This document shows positions 24,484-32,275 of a DNA stretch of 42,107 nt, piece after piece. The stretch spans positions 1 to 42,107 of the forward strand of contig JAIQFI010000008.1 in assembly GCA_020073345.1 (NCBI GenBank), written 5' to 3'. This stretch comes from Terriglobia bacterium. Its GTDB lineage: Bacteria > Acidobacteriota > Terriglobia > Bryobacterales > Bryobacteraceae. A program made the translations under genes and the position numbers. The notes under the pieces were generated by a model that had not been told where the DNA came from, did no database searches, and saw nothing but the letters and a program-made list of their open reading frames with translations. The first letter of the stretch is position 1; each line of letters opens with the position of its first letter.

Positions 24484-24944
24484 AGACCTTCCGGTTTCCT
24501 CTCCAGCGGGTTCTGGAATGGCGCGCGCTGCAGTTGCGCGTGGAAGAGGAAAAGCTCGCGGGCTTGCAGCAGCAACTCGCTTCCCTGCTCAAGTTGCGCG
24601 AAAAACTGGCGTCGGAGCGGACCCGCTCCGAATCACACCTGTTCGCCTCCGGCACGGCAGCCGGATCCGACCTGCAGTCCTGGGCCCTGTATCAGGCGCG
24701 CCTGGCCAAGCAGCAGGAGCTCCTGAAGACGCAGTTCGCGCAATGCGAGAAACTGATCGCCGAACAGCGCCAGCGCCTGCTCAAAGCCCGCACGGACCAT
24801 CGCGTTCTCGAAAGACTCAAGGAAAGGCGCTGGAGACAGTGGGTGTTTCTCAATGACCGTGAAGTGGAAGATACCGCCGCCGAGGTGTACCTGGCCAAGT
24901 GGGGCCGCGAGGACTTGGAAAACAAGACGGCAGAGACGGCATGA
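24480..24944 (+). CDS. fliJ: FliJ, flagellar export coiled-coil protein
   Basis: Central stalk of the export ATPase. It has 154 residues and is predicted to be one long antiparallel coiled coil: FPLQRVLEWRALQLRVEEEKLAGLQQQLASLLKLREKL at the N-terminus and KQQELLKTQFAQCEKLIAEQRQRLLKARTDHRVLERLKERR at the C-terminus. ATG 24480 overlaps the fliI stop, and its own stop overlaps the next gene (ATGA), which links a glycosyltransferase to the export operon. Confidence 0.9.
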   Translation: MKTFRFPLQRVLEWRALQLRVEEEKLAGLQQQLASLLKLREKLASERTRSESHLFASGTAAGSDLQSWALYQARLAKQQELLKTQFAQCEKLIAEQRQRLLKARTDHRVLERLKERRWRQWVFLNDREVEDTAAEVYLAKWGREDLENKTAETA

Positions 24945-26029
24945 ACATCTTCTTCCTCACGGAAACGGAAAGCGGCTGCTATAAATGGCGCGGCGCCATC
25001 CCCGCGAAATACTTGCGCAAGCGGGGGCACACGGTCCAAGTCTTTTCGGACACATTCCAGGGGTATGAGTCTCCGGACGTTCTGGTCGTTTTTCGCACCC
25101 ACTACCCCGATGTCTTCAAACTGGTGAAGTGGTGCAAGCAGCGTGGGATTCGTGTGGTCTTCGATACCGACGACGCCCTGGATCTGGTGCCCCGGCAAAA
25201 CGTCAATTATCGCGGCCTGCAGGACCGGCTGGATCTTTATGACTTTCTGATCGAACAAGCCGACGTCGTGACCACCACGACTCCCGTTCTCGCCGCCGAT
25301 CTCCGGGAGCGGAATCCCGATGTCGTGGTCCTTCCCAACAGCGCTGATCCCGAGGAATGGCGAGTGCTGCCGCGGCAGGCCGGCGTTCGCATCGGCTGGA
25401 CCGGAAGCGCCACGCACTTTCACGACTTGGCCGTAGCTCTTCCCGCCATTCGAGACCTGCAGAAACGGCATCCCTTCACCTTCGTGCTGCAAGGAATTTG
25501 TGCCGACGCCAGCCTGGAAGAGTTTTACGCGAGTCTGCTCGTAACGCACGGCAAGTCGTTTTCGAATTCGCCACTTGGTAAATCCATGAAGCGATTCATG
25601 GAAGGGCTGCGGGGCATTCGTTACGAGTTTCACCCCATGGTTGGGCTCGAGCGGCACGCCGAGAAAGTCTGCGAGCTCGGGCTGGATATCGGCATCGCAC
25701 CACTGGTGGACGACTCGTTCAACCAGCACAAAAGTTGCATCAAGTACTACGAATACGCCCTCTCAGGCGCGATCACGGTGGCCTCCCGCGTTTTGCCGTA
25801 TTCGGCGGAAGTGCCCATCACCGCCAAGAACAGCCGTCAGTCGTGGAAGGATACGCTAGAGCCGTTGCTCGATGCCGATAGCAAGGCCGAGCGCGACCTG
25901 CTGTGGGGCCAGCAGCGCGACTGGGTTCTGACTCACCGCAACATACAGCGGAATGTGGAACTGTGGGAGCAGGTGTATCGAGGCGAGCTGACCAGCTCGA
26001 CCGCCGCGACGGATCAGAACGCCGCGTAA
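24941..26029 (+). CDS. GT-B (GT4-like) glycosyltransferase coupled to fliJ
   Basis: Putative cytoplasmic glycosyltransferase of 362 residues starting at ATG 24941, overlapping the fliJ stop by four bases. The N-terminal half has a Rossmann-like VVFDTDDALDL and a TTTPVLAADLRERNPDVVVLPNSADPEEW segment. The C-terminal donor domain starts near GVRIGWTGSATHFHDL, and DIGIAPLVDDSFNQHKSCIKYYEYALSGAITVASRV is the sugar-nucleotide site pattern of GT4 enzymes. Donor and acceptor cannot be read from sequence. Coupling to the export operon suggests flagellin or another exported flagellar protein as acceptor. It is the last gene of the operon and converges on the GGDEF gene after 10 bp. Confidence 0.82.
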   Translation: MNIFFLTETESGCYKWRGAIPAKYLRKRGHTVQVFSDTFQGYESPDVLVVFRTHYPDVFKLVKWCKQRGIRVVFDTDDALDLVPRQNVNYRGLQDRLDLYDFLIEQADVVTTTTPVLAADLRERNPDVVVLPNSADPEEWRVLPRQAGVRIGWTGSATHFHDLAVALPAIRDLQKRHPFTFVLQGICADASLEEFYASLLVTHGKSFSNSPLGKSMKRFMEGLRGIRYEFHPMVGLERHAEKVCELGLDIGIAPLVDDSFNQHKSCIKYYEYALSGAITVASRVLPYSAEVPITAKNSRQSWKDTLEPLLDADSKAERDLLWGQQRDWVLTHRNIQRNVELWEQVYRGELTSSTAATDQNAA

Positions 26030-26039
26030 GCGTAATCCT

Positions 26040-27071
26040 CTAAGCCGCCGGCTTATTCTCCGGACCCGCCATGGCCGCCGCCATCTGCTCGAGTTTCCGA
26101 TAGAACTTCGGCGCGTCCGAATCCCTGCGGCGATCCACGATGCCGGTGGAGGTTTCGATGGTCAGCATCTGCGCCACACCGCTGGTCCAGACCGGGTAGG
26201 ACATCGAGAGCTTGCGGTTAATTTCAGTGGAAAGCGCCATGGCGTCGGACGGGTCCATTTCCAGAATCGCGCTAAAGATGTCCTCGCTCCACCGTCCGAT
26301 CATGGCTTCCCCGCCCAGGACGCCGTCGAACTGCTGCACCAGACCTCGGAGAGCCTCCGTGATCACACCCGGCGAATACTGCCGTTCTAACCTTCTCAGG
26401 TTGCGGGCGCTGACCAACAGCACGCAGAACGGATCGTTATGCTGCAGCAGATGTTCGATGCGCTCATTCAGCTTCTGCCGGTTCCACGCACCCGAGGCGT
26501 GGTCCCGTTCCATCCGGCTGCGCTCATTGTCCATGGCCTGATGCAGAGTGCGGATTTCGTCTTGAAGTTGCGTCACCACCAGTTGATGATTGCGGCGCAG
26601 TTGGCCGTAGCTGTGCAGGATCGCGCCGGTCGCGGATTCAATGCCGCAACGGATCTGTTCGATGTCGTCACTCGAAGCCAGGGCTTCCAGCTGGTCGATT
26701 TCCTGGCGAAGCTGGAGTTCGCAGTTCTCTCCGCTGCTGGAGACGGTTTCCGCAAACACTCTCATGGCGGCAGCAGCGTTTTGCAGATCCTTGCGCATTC
26801 GCGACATCTGTTCGCGAGCCTGGTCGCGATAGTTGCGGAGTTCCCCCCGCAGGGAGGCTTGCACGGCGCTGTAATGCTCGGGTGCGGAGGCCTGGCCGCA
26901 CTGCGAATCCAACAATTGTAGCCGCTGCCGGAAATACTCAGTGCTGTGAGGGTCCAATTCCACGGCGTATTCCGCGGAAGATTTGATGGCCAACCCGTAG
27001 CACTTCGCCAGCGTCTGCTTCAGTTCTTCCAGACGCTCCAGTTCCGTCGCCGCCTTGCGCAAAGAGATCAT
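26040..27071 (-). CDS. Protein with degenerate GGDEF domain
   Basis: 343 residues. The first ~190 form a helical/coiled-coil region (YRDQAREQMSRMRKDLQNAA, QLQDEIRTLHQAMDNERSRMERD). The C-terminal ~140 match a diguanylate cyclase fold (GAWNRQKLNERIEHLL...CVLLVSARNL), but the active-site GG(D/E)EF appears as RWSEDIF (~260-266), so catalysis is unlikely. It may instead bind nucleotide or partners. No phosphodiesterase or sensor domain is seen. A sigma-28-like element precedes the start, suggesting late flagellar control. It ends convergently with the glycosyltransferase gene. Confidence 0.8.
   Translation of the reverse strand: MISLRKAATELERLEELKQTLAKCYGLAIKSSAEYAVELDPHSTEYFRQRLQLLDSQCGQASAPEHYSAVQASLRGELRNYRDQAREQMSRMRKDLQNAAAAMRVFAETVSSSGENCELQLRQEIDQLEALASSDDIEQIRCGIESATGAILHSYGQLRRNHQLVVTQLQDEIRTLHQAMDNERSRMERDHASGAWNRQKLNERIEHLLQHNDPFCVLLVSARNLRRLERQYSPGVITEALRGLVQQFDGVLGGEAMIGRWSEDIFSAILEMDPSDAMALSTEINRKLSMSYPVWTSGVAQMLTIETSTGIVDRRRDSDAPKFYRKLEQMAAAMAGPENKPAA
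26041..26055. terminator. Possible weak bidirectional terminator between glycosyltransferase and GGDEF genes
   Basis: TAAGCC-GCC-GGCTTA is a perfect 6-bp hairpin over the 3' end of the minus-strand gene, between two convergent genes. No real U-tract follows on either strand. Confidence 0.25.
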
Positions 27072-27083
27072 AGCCTTCTGAAT

Positions 27084-27111
27084 TAATCGGCGGAAAGATT
27101 CTTGGACTTGA
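27084..27111 (-). promoter_or_regulatory. Possible sigma-28 promoter for the GGDEF gene
   Basis: On the minus strand TCAA (27108-27111), 16 bp, GCCGATTA (27084-27091); the -10 matches seven of eight consensus bases. The predicted start would leave only about 6 nt of leader, similar to the fliM candidate. Confidence 0.35.
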
Positions 27112-27115
27112 GGTT

Positions 27116-28210
27116 CTAAGGTGAAGCGAAAACAAGGGATACCGGCGACGGGATCTGAACGACTTGACCGGTTGGACTCAGACCCCCGGTCTTCGGATCG
27201 ATCGCGAAAACGACGACGGTGCCTGAATCCTGGTTGGCTGCCAGCAGGTACGCGCCCGTAGGATCGATCGCGAAGTTGCGGGGCGTCTTGCCCTGGGTCG
27301 GAGCATGACCCGCAGCCGTCAACGTGGCCTTACTCGAATCGATGCGAAACACCGCGATGCTGTCGTGCCCACGATTCGAAGCATAGAGGAACTTACCGCT
27401 GGGATGCACCGCGATCTCAGCCCCGCTCTTCGCTCCAGCGAAATCGGCGGGAAGCGTCGAGATCGTCTGTAACTCGTTCATGCTCCCGTTTTCGTAACGG
27501 AAGGTGGTAATCGAAGCTGCCAGTTCGTTCAGCACGTAGACGAACTTGCCGTCGGGCGCGAATGCCAGATGCCGCGGTCCCGCACCTGGCGCGGCCTTCA
27601 CGAACGCGGGCGTACCCGGTGCGAACGTGCCCTTGGCCGCATCGAAGCGATAGATCACCACCCGATCCGCGCCCAGATCGGGAACCAGCACGAACTGGTT
27701 GTCGGCTGAAACCACGACTTCATGGGCGTGCGGACCCTCCTGCCGTTCCCGGTTCACACTCGATCCGGAGTGCTGAACTACTGTGGATGCATCTCCCAGC
27801 TTGCCGTCGGCGCCCACGGGAAACACCGCAACGCTGCCGCTGTTGTAGTTTGCCGCGAACAGCCATTTCCCGGTGCGATCTAGAGAGACGTGGCACGGAC
27901 CGGCCCCGCGCGACGACACCGAGTTCAACAGCATCAGCTTCTCGCCGGTCGCGAACGCGCTCAACATGCCGTTCGCATTTTCGTTCGCCGAGTATAGAAA
28001 CCGGCCACTCGGATGCAGCGCCAGAAAAGCCGGATTCGAGCTCTCCACGGCGAGGATGGGCTCGGTCGTTTTCCCGGTGGAGGAATTCAATCGAAAGGCG
28101 TAAATTCCCTTGCTTGCGCCGCTTGTGTACGTGCCCACGTATACGATCCGGTCCTGGGCTAGGAGCATCGTGGTCGCCGCAAGCATCAAAGCTGTCGAAT
28201 AAGGCTTCAC
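27116..28210 (-). CDS. Secreted lactonase-type seven-bladed beta-propeller (6-phosphogluconolactonase-like)
   Basis: 364 residues from GTG 28210, with AAGGG upstream and a short signal peptide (STALMLAATTMLLAQ). The frame is open to 28285, but that part crosses the upstream terminator hairpin, so 28210 is chosen. Beta-propeller repeats of the 3-carboxymuconate cyclase/YbhE (Pgl) family run through the protein: RIVYVGTYTSGASKGIYAFRL, SNPAFLALHPSGRFLYSANE, GPCHVSLDRTGKWLFAANYNSGSVAVFPV and EIAVHPSGKFLYASNRGHDSIAVF. A signal peptide argues for an extracytoplasmic lactonase rather than pentose-phosphate function. It lies after the htrA terminator. Confidence 0.82.
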   Translation of the reverse strand: MKPYSTALMLAATTMLLAQDRIVYVGTYTSGASKGIYAFRLNSSTGKTTEPILAVESSNPAFLALHPSGRFLYSANENANGMLSAFATGEKLMLLNSVSSRGAGPCHVSLDRTGKWLFAANYNSGSVAVFPVGADGKLGDASTVVQHSGSSVNRERQEGPHAHEVVVSADNQFVLVPDLGADRVVIYRFDAAKGTFAPGTPAFVKAAPGAGPRHLAFAPDGKFVYVLNELAASITTFRYENGSMNELQTISTLPADFAGAKSGAEIAVHPSGKFLYASNRGHDSIAVFRIDSSKATLTAAGHAPTQGKTPRNFAIDPTGAYLLAANQDSGTVVVFAIDPKTGGLSPTGQVVQIPSPVSLVFASP

Positions 28211-28231
28211 TGCCCTTTGTAACACGCGTCC

Positions 28232-28283
28232 AAACAAAAAAGGCCGGCCCGAGCTCTTACCTGAGGCAAGAGCCGGACCGGCC
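28232..28283 (-). terminator. Rho-independent terminator after htrA
   Basis: Minus-strand GGCCGGTCCGGCTCTT pairs with AAGAGCTCGGGCCGGCC (one mismatch, one bulge) and is followed by TTTTTTGTTTGG. It is a long GC-rich stem with a good U-tract, placed about 23 nt after the htrA stop. Confidence 0.9.
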
Positions 28284-28305
28284 ACTCAAAAGGGACTGTT
28301 GTGTC

Positions 28306-29796
28306 TTAGACGCCCACGTAAACCGTGTGCCCGTCTCGATTCACAAGCAGAAGGGTTCCGTCTTTGGAGTTTCGAACCGCCGCTTCAAACTCGGCGACGT
28401 TTTTCACCGGCTTCCGGTTGACTTCCTGGATCACGTCGCCTTGCTTCAAGCCGGCGCTGGCCGCAGCACTGCCCGGGCTGACCTCGTTCACCACCACACC
28501 GGCGGTGCCGGCGGGCAGGTTGAGGCCGCGCGCGACTTGCGAAGTCAGGTTTTCGACCGAGACTCCCTCCAGCGCGTCGGCGGAGCCGCTATCGTTGCGT
28601 CCGCTGCCGCCCCGATTGCGAGCTTCCTCAGGATTCAGCTCGCCCAGCGTGACCGGGAGTGTGCGCTGCGCGCCATCCCGCCAGATTTTCAGGTTCACAT
28701 TCGATCCTGGCTGCATGCTGGAGATCATGTTTCTCAGCTGGTTGGCATCATAAACCGAATGGTCGTTCACATCGAGGATGATGTCGCCAGTCTTCAGGCC
28801 GGCCCTGGAAGCCGGGCTGCCGGATTCTACTTCGCCCACCAGCGCGCCCTGCGAGTCTTTCACTCCGAACTGACGGGCGATAGTGGGCGTCACATCCTGC
28901 GGAAGGATTCCCAACCGTGCGCGGGTCACCTTGCCGTTCTTCAGGATCTGGTCCATGATGTTGCGGGCCAGGTTCACCGGCACCGCGAATCCAATGCCCT
29001 GGTTGCCTTCCGACCCATGCGCGATGATGGCCGTGTTGATACCGATCAGCTCACCGCGATCGTTCACCAGTGCGCCGCCCGAGTTGCCGGGGTTGATGGC
29101 GGCATCGGTCTGGATGAAGTCCTCATAACCCTCGATTTCGTTGCGCATCCCGCGATGGGTGGCGCTCACGATTCCCAGCGTCACGCTCTGGCCCACGCCA
29201 AACGGATTGCCGATGGCCAAGGCGTAATCGCCGACTTCAACCTTCTCAGAGTCCCCGATGGTGATAGCGGGCAGATTTCCGGCATCGATCTTCACCACTG
29301 CGACGTCGGTCTTGTCATCTTTGCCGATCACGCGCGCCTTAAACTCGCGGCGGTCCGAAAGAACCACTTGCACGCTGGTGGCTCCATCCACCACATGGTT
29401 GTTGGTCAGGATGTAGCCTTCTGGACTTACGATCACGCCCGAACCGAGACCTTCAGAACGCTGTTCATCCGGAATATTCGGAATGTTGAACTGGCCGCCG
29501 AACTGATCGCCAAAGAACTGGCGGAATGGGTCCAGTTGCCCCTGTCCGCGGCGCTGTCCGGTCTTGACGACCATGGACGATTTGATGCTGACCACGGTCG
29601 GCACCACGGCCTTCACCACCGGCGCAAATCCCGTCCGGCTCGGCCCAACCTTACCCTCCGTGAATTTGAACGTCGCCGGCGGATTTGCCTGCGAACTTTT
29701 TTGGGCATGAACGACACTCAGGCCGCCCAATACCAACCCCAATGCGACAACTACGGCGGCGACCACTCGCCCCCGCCCAAACGCATCTCGACTCAT
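28306..29796 (-). CDS. HtrA/DegP-family periplasmic serine protease
   Basis: Periplasmic quality-control protease of 496 residues. The N-terminal membrane/signal segment covers ~11-31. The trypsin-like domain has the catalytic triad His134 (TNNHVV), Asp164 (TDVAV) and Ser239 (GNSGGAL). Two PDZ domains follow (~285-375 and ~410-496), with GSPASRAGLKTGDIILDVN and GSAAASAGLKQGDVIQEVN. The ATG at 29796 is preceded by GGAGGTGAT, an excellent ribosome-binding site. A dyad lies in the leader. A terminator follows the gene, so it is probably monocistronic. DegP, DegQ and DegS-type functions cannot be separated from sequence alone. Confidence 0.95.
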   Translation of the reverse strand: MSRDAFGRGRVVAAVVVALGLVLGGLSVVHAQKSSQANPPATFKFTEGKVGPSRTGFAPVVKAVVPTVVSIKSSMVVKTGQRRGQGQLDPFRQFFGDQFGGQFNIPNIPDEQRSEGLGSGVIVSPEGYILTNNHVVDGATSVQVVLSDRREFKARVIGKDDKTDVAVVKIDAGNLPAITIGDSEKVEVGDYALAIGNPFGVGQSVTLGIVSATHRGMRNEIEGYEDFIQTDAAINPGNSGGALVNDRGELIGINTAIIAHGSEGNQGIGFAVPVNLARNIMDQILKNGKVTRARLGILPQDVTPTIARQFGVKDSQGALVGEVESGSPASRAGLKTGDIILDVNDHSVYDANQLRNMISSMQPGSNVNLKIWRDGAQRTLPVTLGELNPEEARNRGGSGRNDSGSADALEGVSVENLTSQVARGLNLPAGTAGVVVNEVSPGSAAASAGLKQGDVIQEVNRKPVKNVAEFEAAVRNSKDGTLLLVNRDGHTVYVGV

Positions 29797-29813
29797 ATCA
29801 CCTCCACAAGTAA

Positions 29814-29829
29814 TTCCAAAGACTTGGAA
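29814..29829. promoter_or_regulatory. Palindrome in the htrA leader
   Basis: TTCCAA-AGAC-TTGGAA has perfect 6-bp arms and lies about 18 bp before the htrA start, just upstream of the ribosome-binding site. It could be a repressor operator or an RNA hairpin. The remaining bases in 29797-29949 show no clear promoter. Confidence 0.35.
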
Positions 29830-29949
29830 CCGGCCGCAGTCTCCGGTTTCAGCCGGGATTGTGGTCTCGCCTTATTGGACGCAAGGACGGCAAAAAGGTT
29901 AGCGGGGTCCAGGAACTGTCGAAATGACCCGCGGAAATGTAGAGAAATA

Positions 29950-30348
29950 TTAACGTTTCGGAGCCGGTTCGATCTTCGCCCCGAGGTTGATCCAGGCGCG
30001 GATCAAAGCCAACTGCTCCTCGGTCAGCGTACTCGCCGGCGGCATCCGCTTTGCCGTCGTGTCCGTCAAGCGCGTGTAGAGCAAGCTGCGCTGAGCCTTA
30101 CCGGGAATCACCGCCGGGCCGGACGCCCCGCCCTGCAACACGTTCTCCGGCGCGTCCACCCTCAGTCCGCCGGCCGCCATCGCCGCCTGGTGGCAGGATA
30201 CACAGTTCGCCGTCAGAATCGGCTCGATGTCGCGATAGTAGTTGACCGCTTCGGCCTTAGGCTTCCTGGGAGGCGCTTTTTTACCAGACTCTTGCGCGTT
30301 CACAATCGCCATTCCACTCAGCAGCAGTAGGAGGATTCTCTTGGGCAT
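29950..30348 (-). CDS. Small secreted c-type cytochrome-like protein
   Basis: 132 residues from ATG 30348, which has GAGAGG upstream; the longer frame to 30456 lacks support. Signal peptide MPKRILLLLLSGMAIVNAQ, a Lys/Pro-rich linker, then one haem-attachment motif CVSCH (in ILTANCVSCHQAAMAAGGLRVD) and a downstream Met in MPPA as possible sixth ligand. This matches the single-haem planctomycete/acidobacterial cytochrome c domain often attached to larger proteins. The end, TEEQLALIRAWINLGAKI, is typical of that domain. Redox partner unknown. It lies upstream of htrA on the same strand with a 153-bp gap. Confidence 0.82.
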   Translation of the reverse strand: MPKRILLLLLSGMAIVNAQESGKKAPPRKPKAEAVNYYRDIEPILTANCVSCHQAAMAAGGLRVDAPENVLQGGASGPAVIPGKAQRSLLYTRLTDTTAKRMPPASTLTEEQLALIRAWINLGAKIEPAPKR

Positions 30349-30576
30349 TCGGTCCCTCTCGATTATCCCATGTGCAGTCGCCGGGCCATTCTCTGCAAAC
30401 ACGGAAATCGATGATAGCTTTACGTGGGATGCGTCAACTCGCCCGCGGCCACCCACTCTGCCTGCGCGATTTCACACAGGCAGGAGCCACTCCCCAAGCG
30501 TGCTCGTTCATTTTCAAGCGTTCGGTTTTGGATCGAAAAGTGCTGATTATCCACCGACGATCGCGAGGTAAAGCAT

Positions 30577-31761
30577 ATGGGAAAAATCGTGGCAGCCATG
30601 GCCACCATGCACGCTCCGCAACTTTTCACGCGGCCTCCCGAGGAGGATCCGAAACAGCTCGACGCGGGAATTGCAGCCATGCGGAAGCTGGGCGAGATTC
30701 TGGATGAGACCAAGCCTGACGCCCTGGTGATCTTCGCCAGTGACCATCTGGAGACGTTTTTCCTGCAATCCGTGCCGACCTTCGCGGTGATTGCTGGAGA
30801 GCGCGCAAAGACTGCCTTCGCCGGCCGAACCTGGAATCCGGCGATTCACCAGGGGTTGGCCGAGGACCTTCTGGAAGGTCTGGTCCGCCGCGATTTCGAC
30901 ATGGCGTACTCGCAGGACGCGGTGCTGGGACACTCCTTCGCCGCGCCCTTCGAATGGATCCTGGGTACGCGGGACATTCCCGTGGTGCCGATTTTCGTGA
31001 ACACGTATCTGCCACCCTTGCCACGGCCTCAGCGCTGTGCCGCTTTGGGCCGGGCGGTCGCGGAAATCGTGGCTGCCAAGCCGGAGCGCGTCGCGCTTCT
31101 CGCCAGCGGCGGAATGTCCCACTACCCTGGTACTGCAAAGTACTATCAACCCGCGTACGATTTCGACCGGTGGTGCATCCGCGAGCTGGAGAACAGCCAT
31201 ACGGGTTCGTTCCTGAATCTGACGCCGGAGCAGTTGGACGAGGTAGGCAATACCGAGATGCTGCCCTGGGCCATCGTGCTGGGCGCGGCCGGCGCACAGC
31301 ATATGGAACTGTTGTCGTACCAGGAAACCTCGCATCATGGCCATGCGGTGGCGCGCTTCCTGCCCGGCGAAAAGCGGAATGCGGAACCGTCGCAGCCCTA
31401 TCAGTTCCAGAGCCATCCGTTTCATTACTACGACCACCCTCCGATCTCGGCTTACCGGTTGAACAAGCTGCTGTATGAGTCGCGCCATAAACCGGCGCTG
31501 CGACAACGAATGTTCCGCGACCTGGATGCCGTATGCGCCGAGTACGGCCTGGGAATGGCGGAGGCCAGCGCGATGCGGGCGGTCTTCGAGTTTCGGCACC
31601 TCGATGGAGACCGCCCCGCGCTGGACGCGGAGCCTGCTGTAGGCGTGGGCGCCCATCCGGTGGGTGCGTTGATGGCGGTCCACGTTCTGCAGCAGGAGAA
31701 GCGGGCCATGCGCAAGCCCGCGTTGGTCTCGCACGACGTCGCGCTAGCGGTTACGCACTGA
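30577..31761 (+). CDS. LigB-LigA fused class III extradiol dioxygenase
   Basis: Fe(II)-dependent ring-cleavage dioxygenase of 394 residues. The N-terminal LigB-type domain (1 to ~285) retains the likely iron ligands His12, His57 (ASDHLE) and Glu244 (QHMELL), and the catalytic His182 (GGMSHYPG). The C-terminal ~90 residues (RLNKLLYESRHKPALRQRMFRDLDAVCAEYGLGMAEASAM) resemble the LigA small subunit. This domain order is that of fused gallate dioxygenases, so a gallate/protocatechuate-like substrate is plausible but unproven. GAGG lies before ATG 30577. It stands alone, with no visible catabolic neighbours, and its 3' end overlaps the convergent kinase gene by 11 bp. Confidence 0.82.
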   Translation: MGKIVAAMATMHAPQLFTRPPEEDPKQLDAGIAAMRKLGEILDETKPDALVIFASDHLETFFLQSVPTFAVIAGERAKTAFAGRTWNPAIHQGLAEDLLEGLVRRDFDMAYSQDAVLGHSFAAPFEWILGTRDIPVVPIFVNTYLPPLPRPQRCAALGRAVAEIVAAKPERVALLASGGMSHYPGTAKYYQPAYDFDRWCIRELENSHTGSFLNLTPEQLDEVGNTEMLPWAIVLGAAGAQHMELLSYQETSHHGHAVARFLPGEKRNAEPSQPYQFQSHPFHYYDHPPISAYRLNKLLYESRHKPALRQRMFRDLDAVCAEYGLGMAEASAMRAVFEFRHLDGDRPALDAEPAVGVGAHPVGALMAVHVLQQEKRAMRKPALVSHDVALAVTH

Positions 31762-32275
31762 TCGTTCGGCTATCGATCAGCGTCGCGATGATACGGCGCG
31801 CAGCGCTCTCCGGCCGCTCCTGATCGCCGTGAATCACCAGGTCCGGATACAGAGGAGGCTCATATGCCGCCTGCAGCCCCGGCACCGCGCGTCCGTCACG
31901 ATAGATGCCCTTGGGATCGCGGCTCATGCAAACCTCGAGCGGCGTATCCACATGCACTTCGAGAAACCGTGGGATCTGTTGCCGTGCCCTGTCGCGATAC
32001 GTGCGAAGGTTCGCGGTTGCATCGAAGATCACCGCAACGCCATGCCGCGCCAGCAACGCTCCTATATAGGCGATCTGTCTGTAGAACGCGTCGCGTTCAG
32101 CTTCATCGTAGCGCGGCTGCGGCGTGAAAATCCGCCGCAGGACGTCGGACTCGAGGACCTCCACATCGACGCCGCGGGTACGCAGTTCTGATGCCAGCGC
32201 GGCCGCCACGGTTGATTTTCCGGATGCCGGCAACCCGGTAATCCACACCGCAAATCCGTGTTTCGGCTCACTCAC
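31751..32275 (-). CDS. APS-kinase-like P-loop kinase
   Basis: 174 residues from GTG 32275, which overlaps the stop region of the upstream phosphotransferase gene. The P-loop GLPASGKST is at ~14-22. The GVAVIFDATANLRTYRDRARQQIPRFLEVHVDTPLEVCMSRDPKGIY segment closely follows adenylylsulfate kinase (CysC) motifs, but no sulfate-assimilation genes are nearby and the usual CysC DGDN motif is changed to ESDVLR. It may phosphorylate another substrate. The longer frame to 32416 only overlaps the neighbouring gene. It is the last gene of the copA-USP-phosphotransferase-kinase group. Confidence 0.72.
   Translation of the reverse strand: MSEPKHGFAVWITGLPASGKSTVAAALASELRTRGVDVEVLESDVLRRIFTPQPRYDEAERDAFYRQIAYIGALLARHGVAVIFDATANLRTYRDRARQQIPRFLEVHVDTPLEVCMSRDPKGIYRDGRAVPGLQAAYEPPLYPDLVIHGDQERPESAARRIIATLIDSRTISA

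Noticed and set aside
27562-30330. 922-aa open frame antisense to the lactonase, htrA and cytochrome-like genes
   Set aside because: It is the shadow of three well-supported genes in GC-rich DNA, with Arg/Pro/Ser-rich composition and no family motifs.
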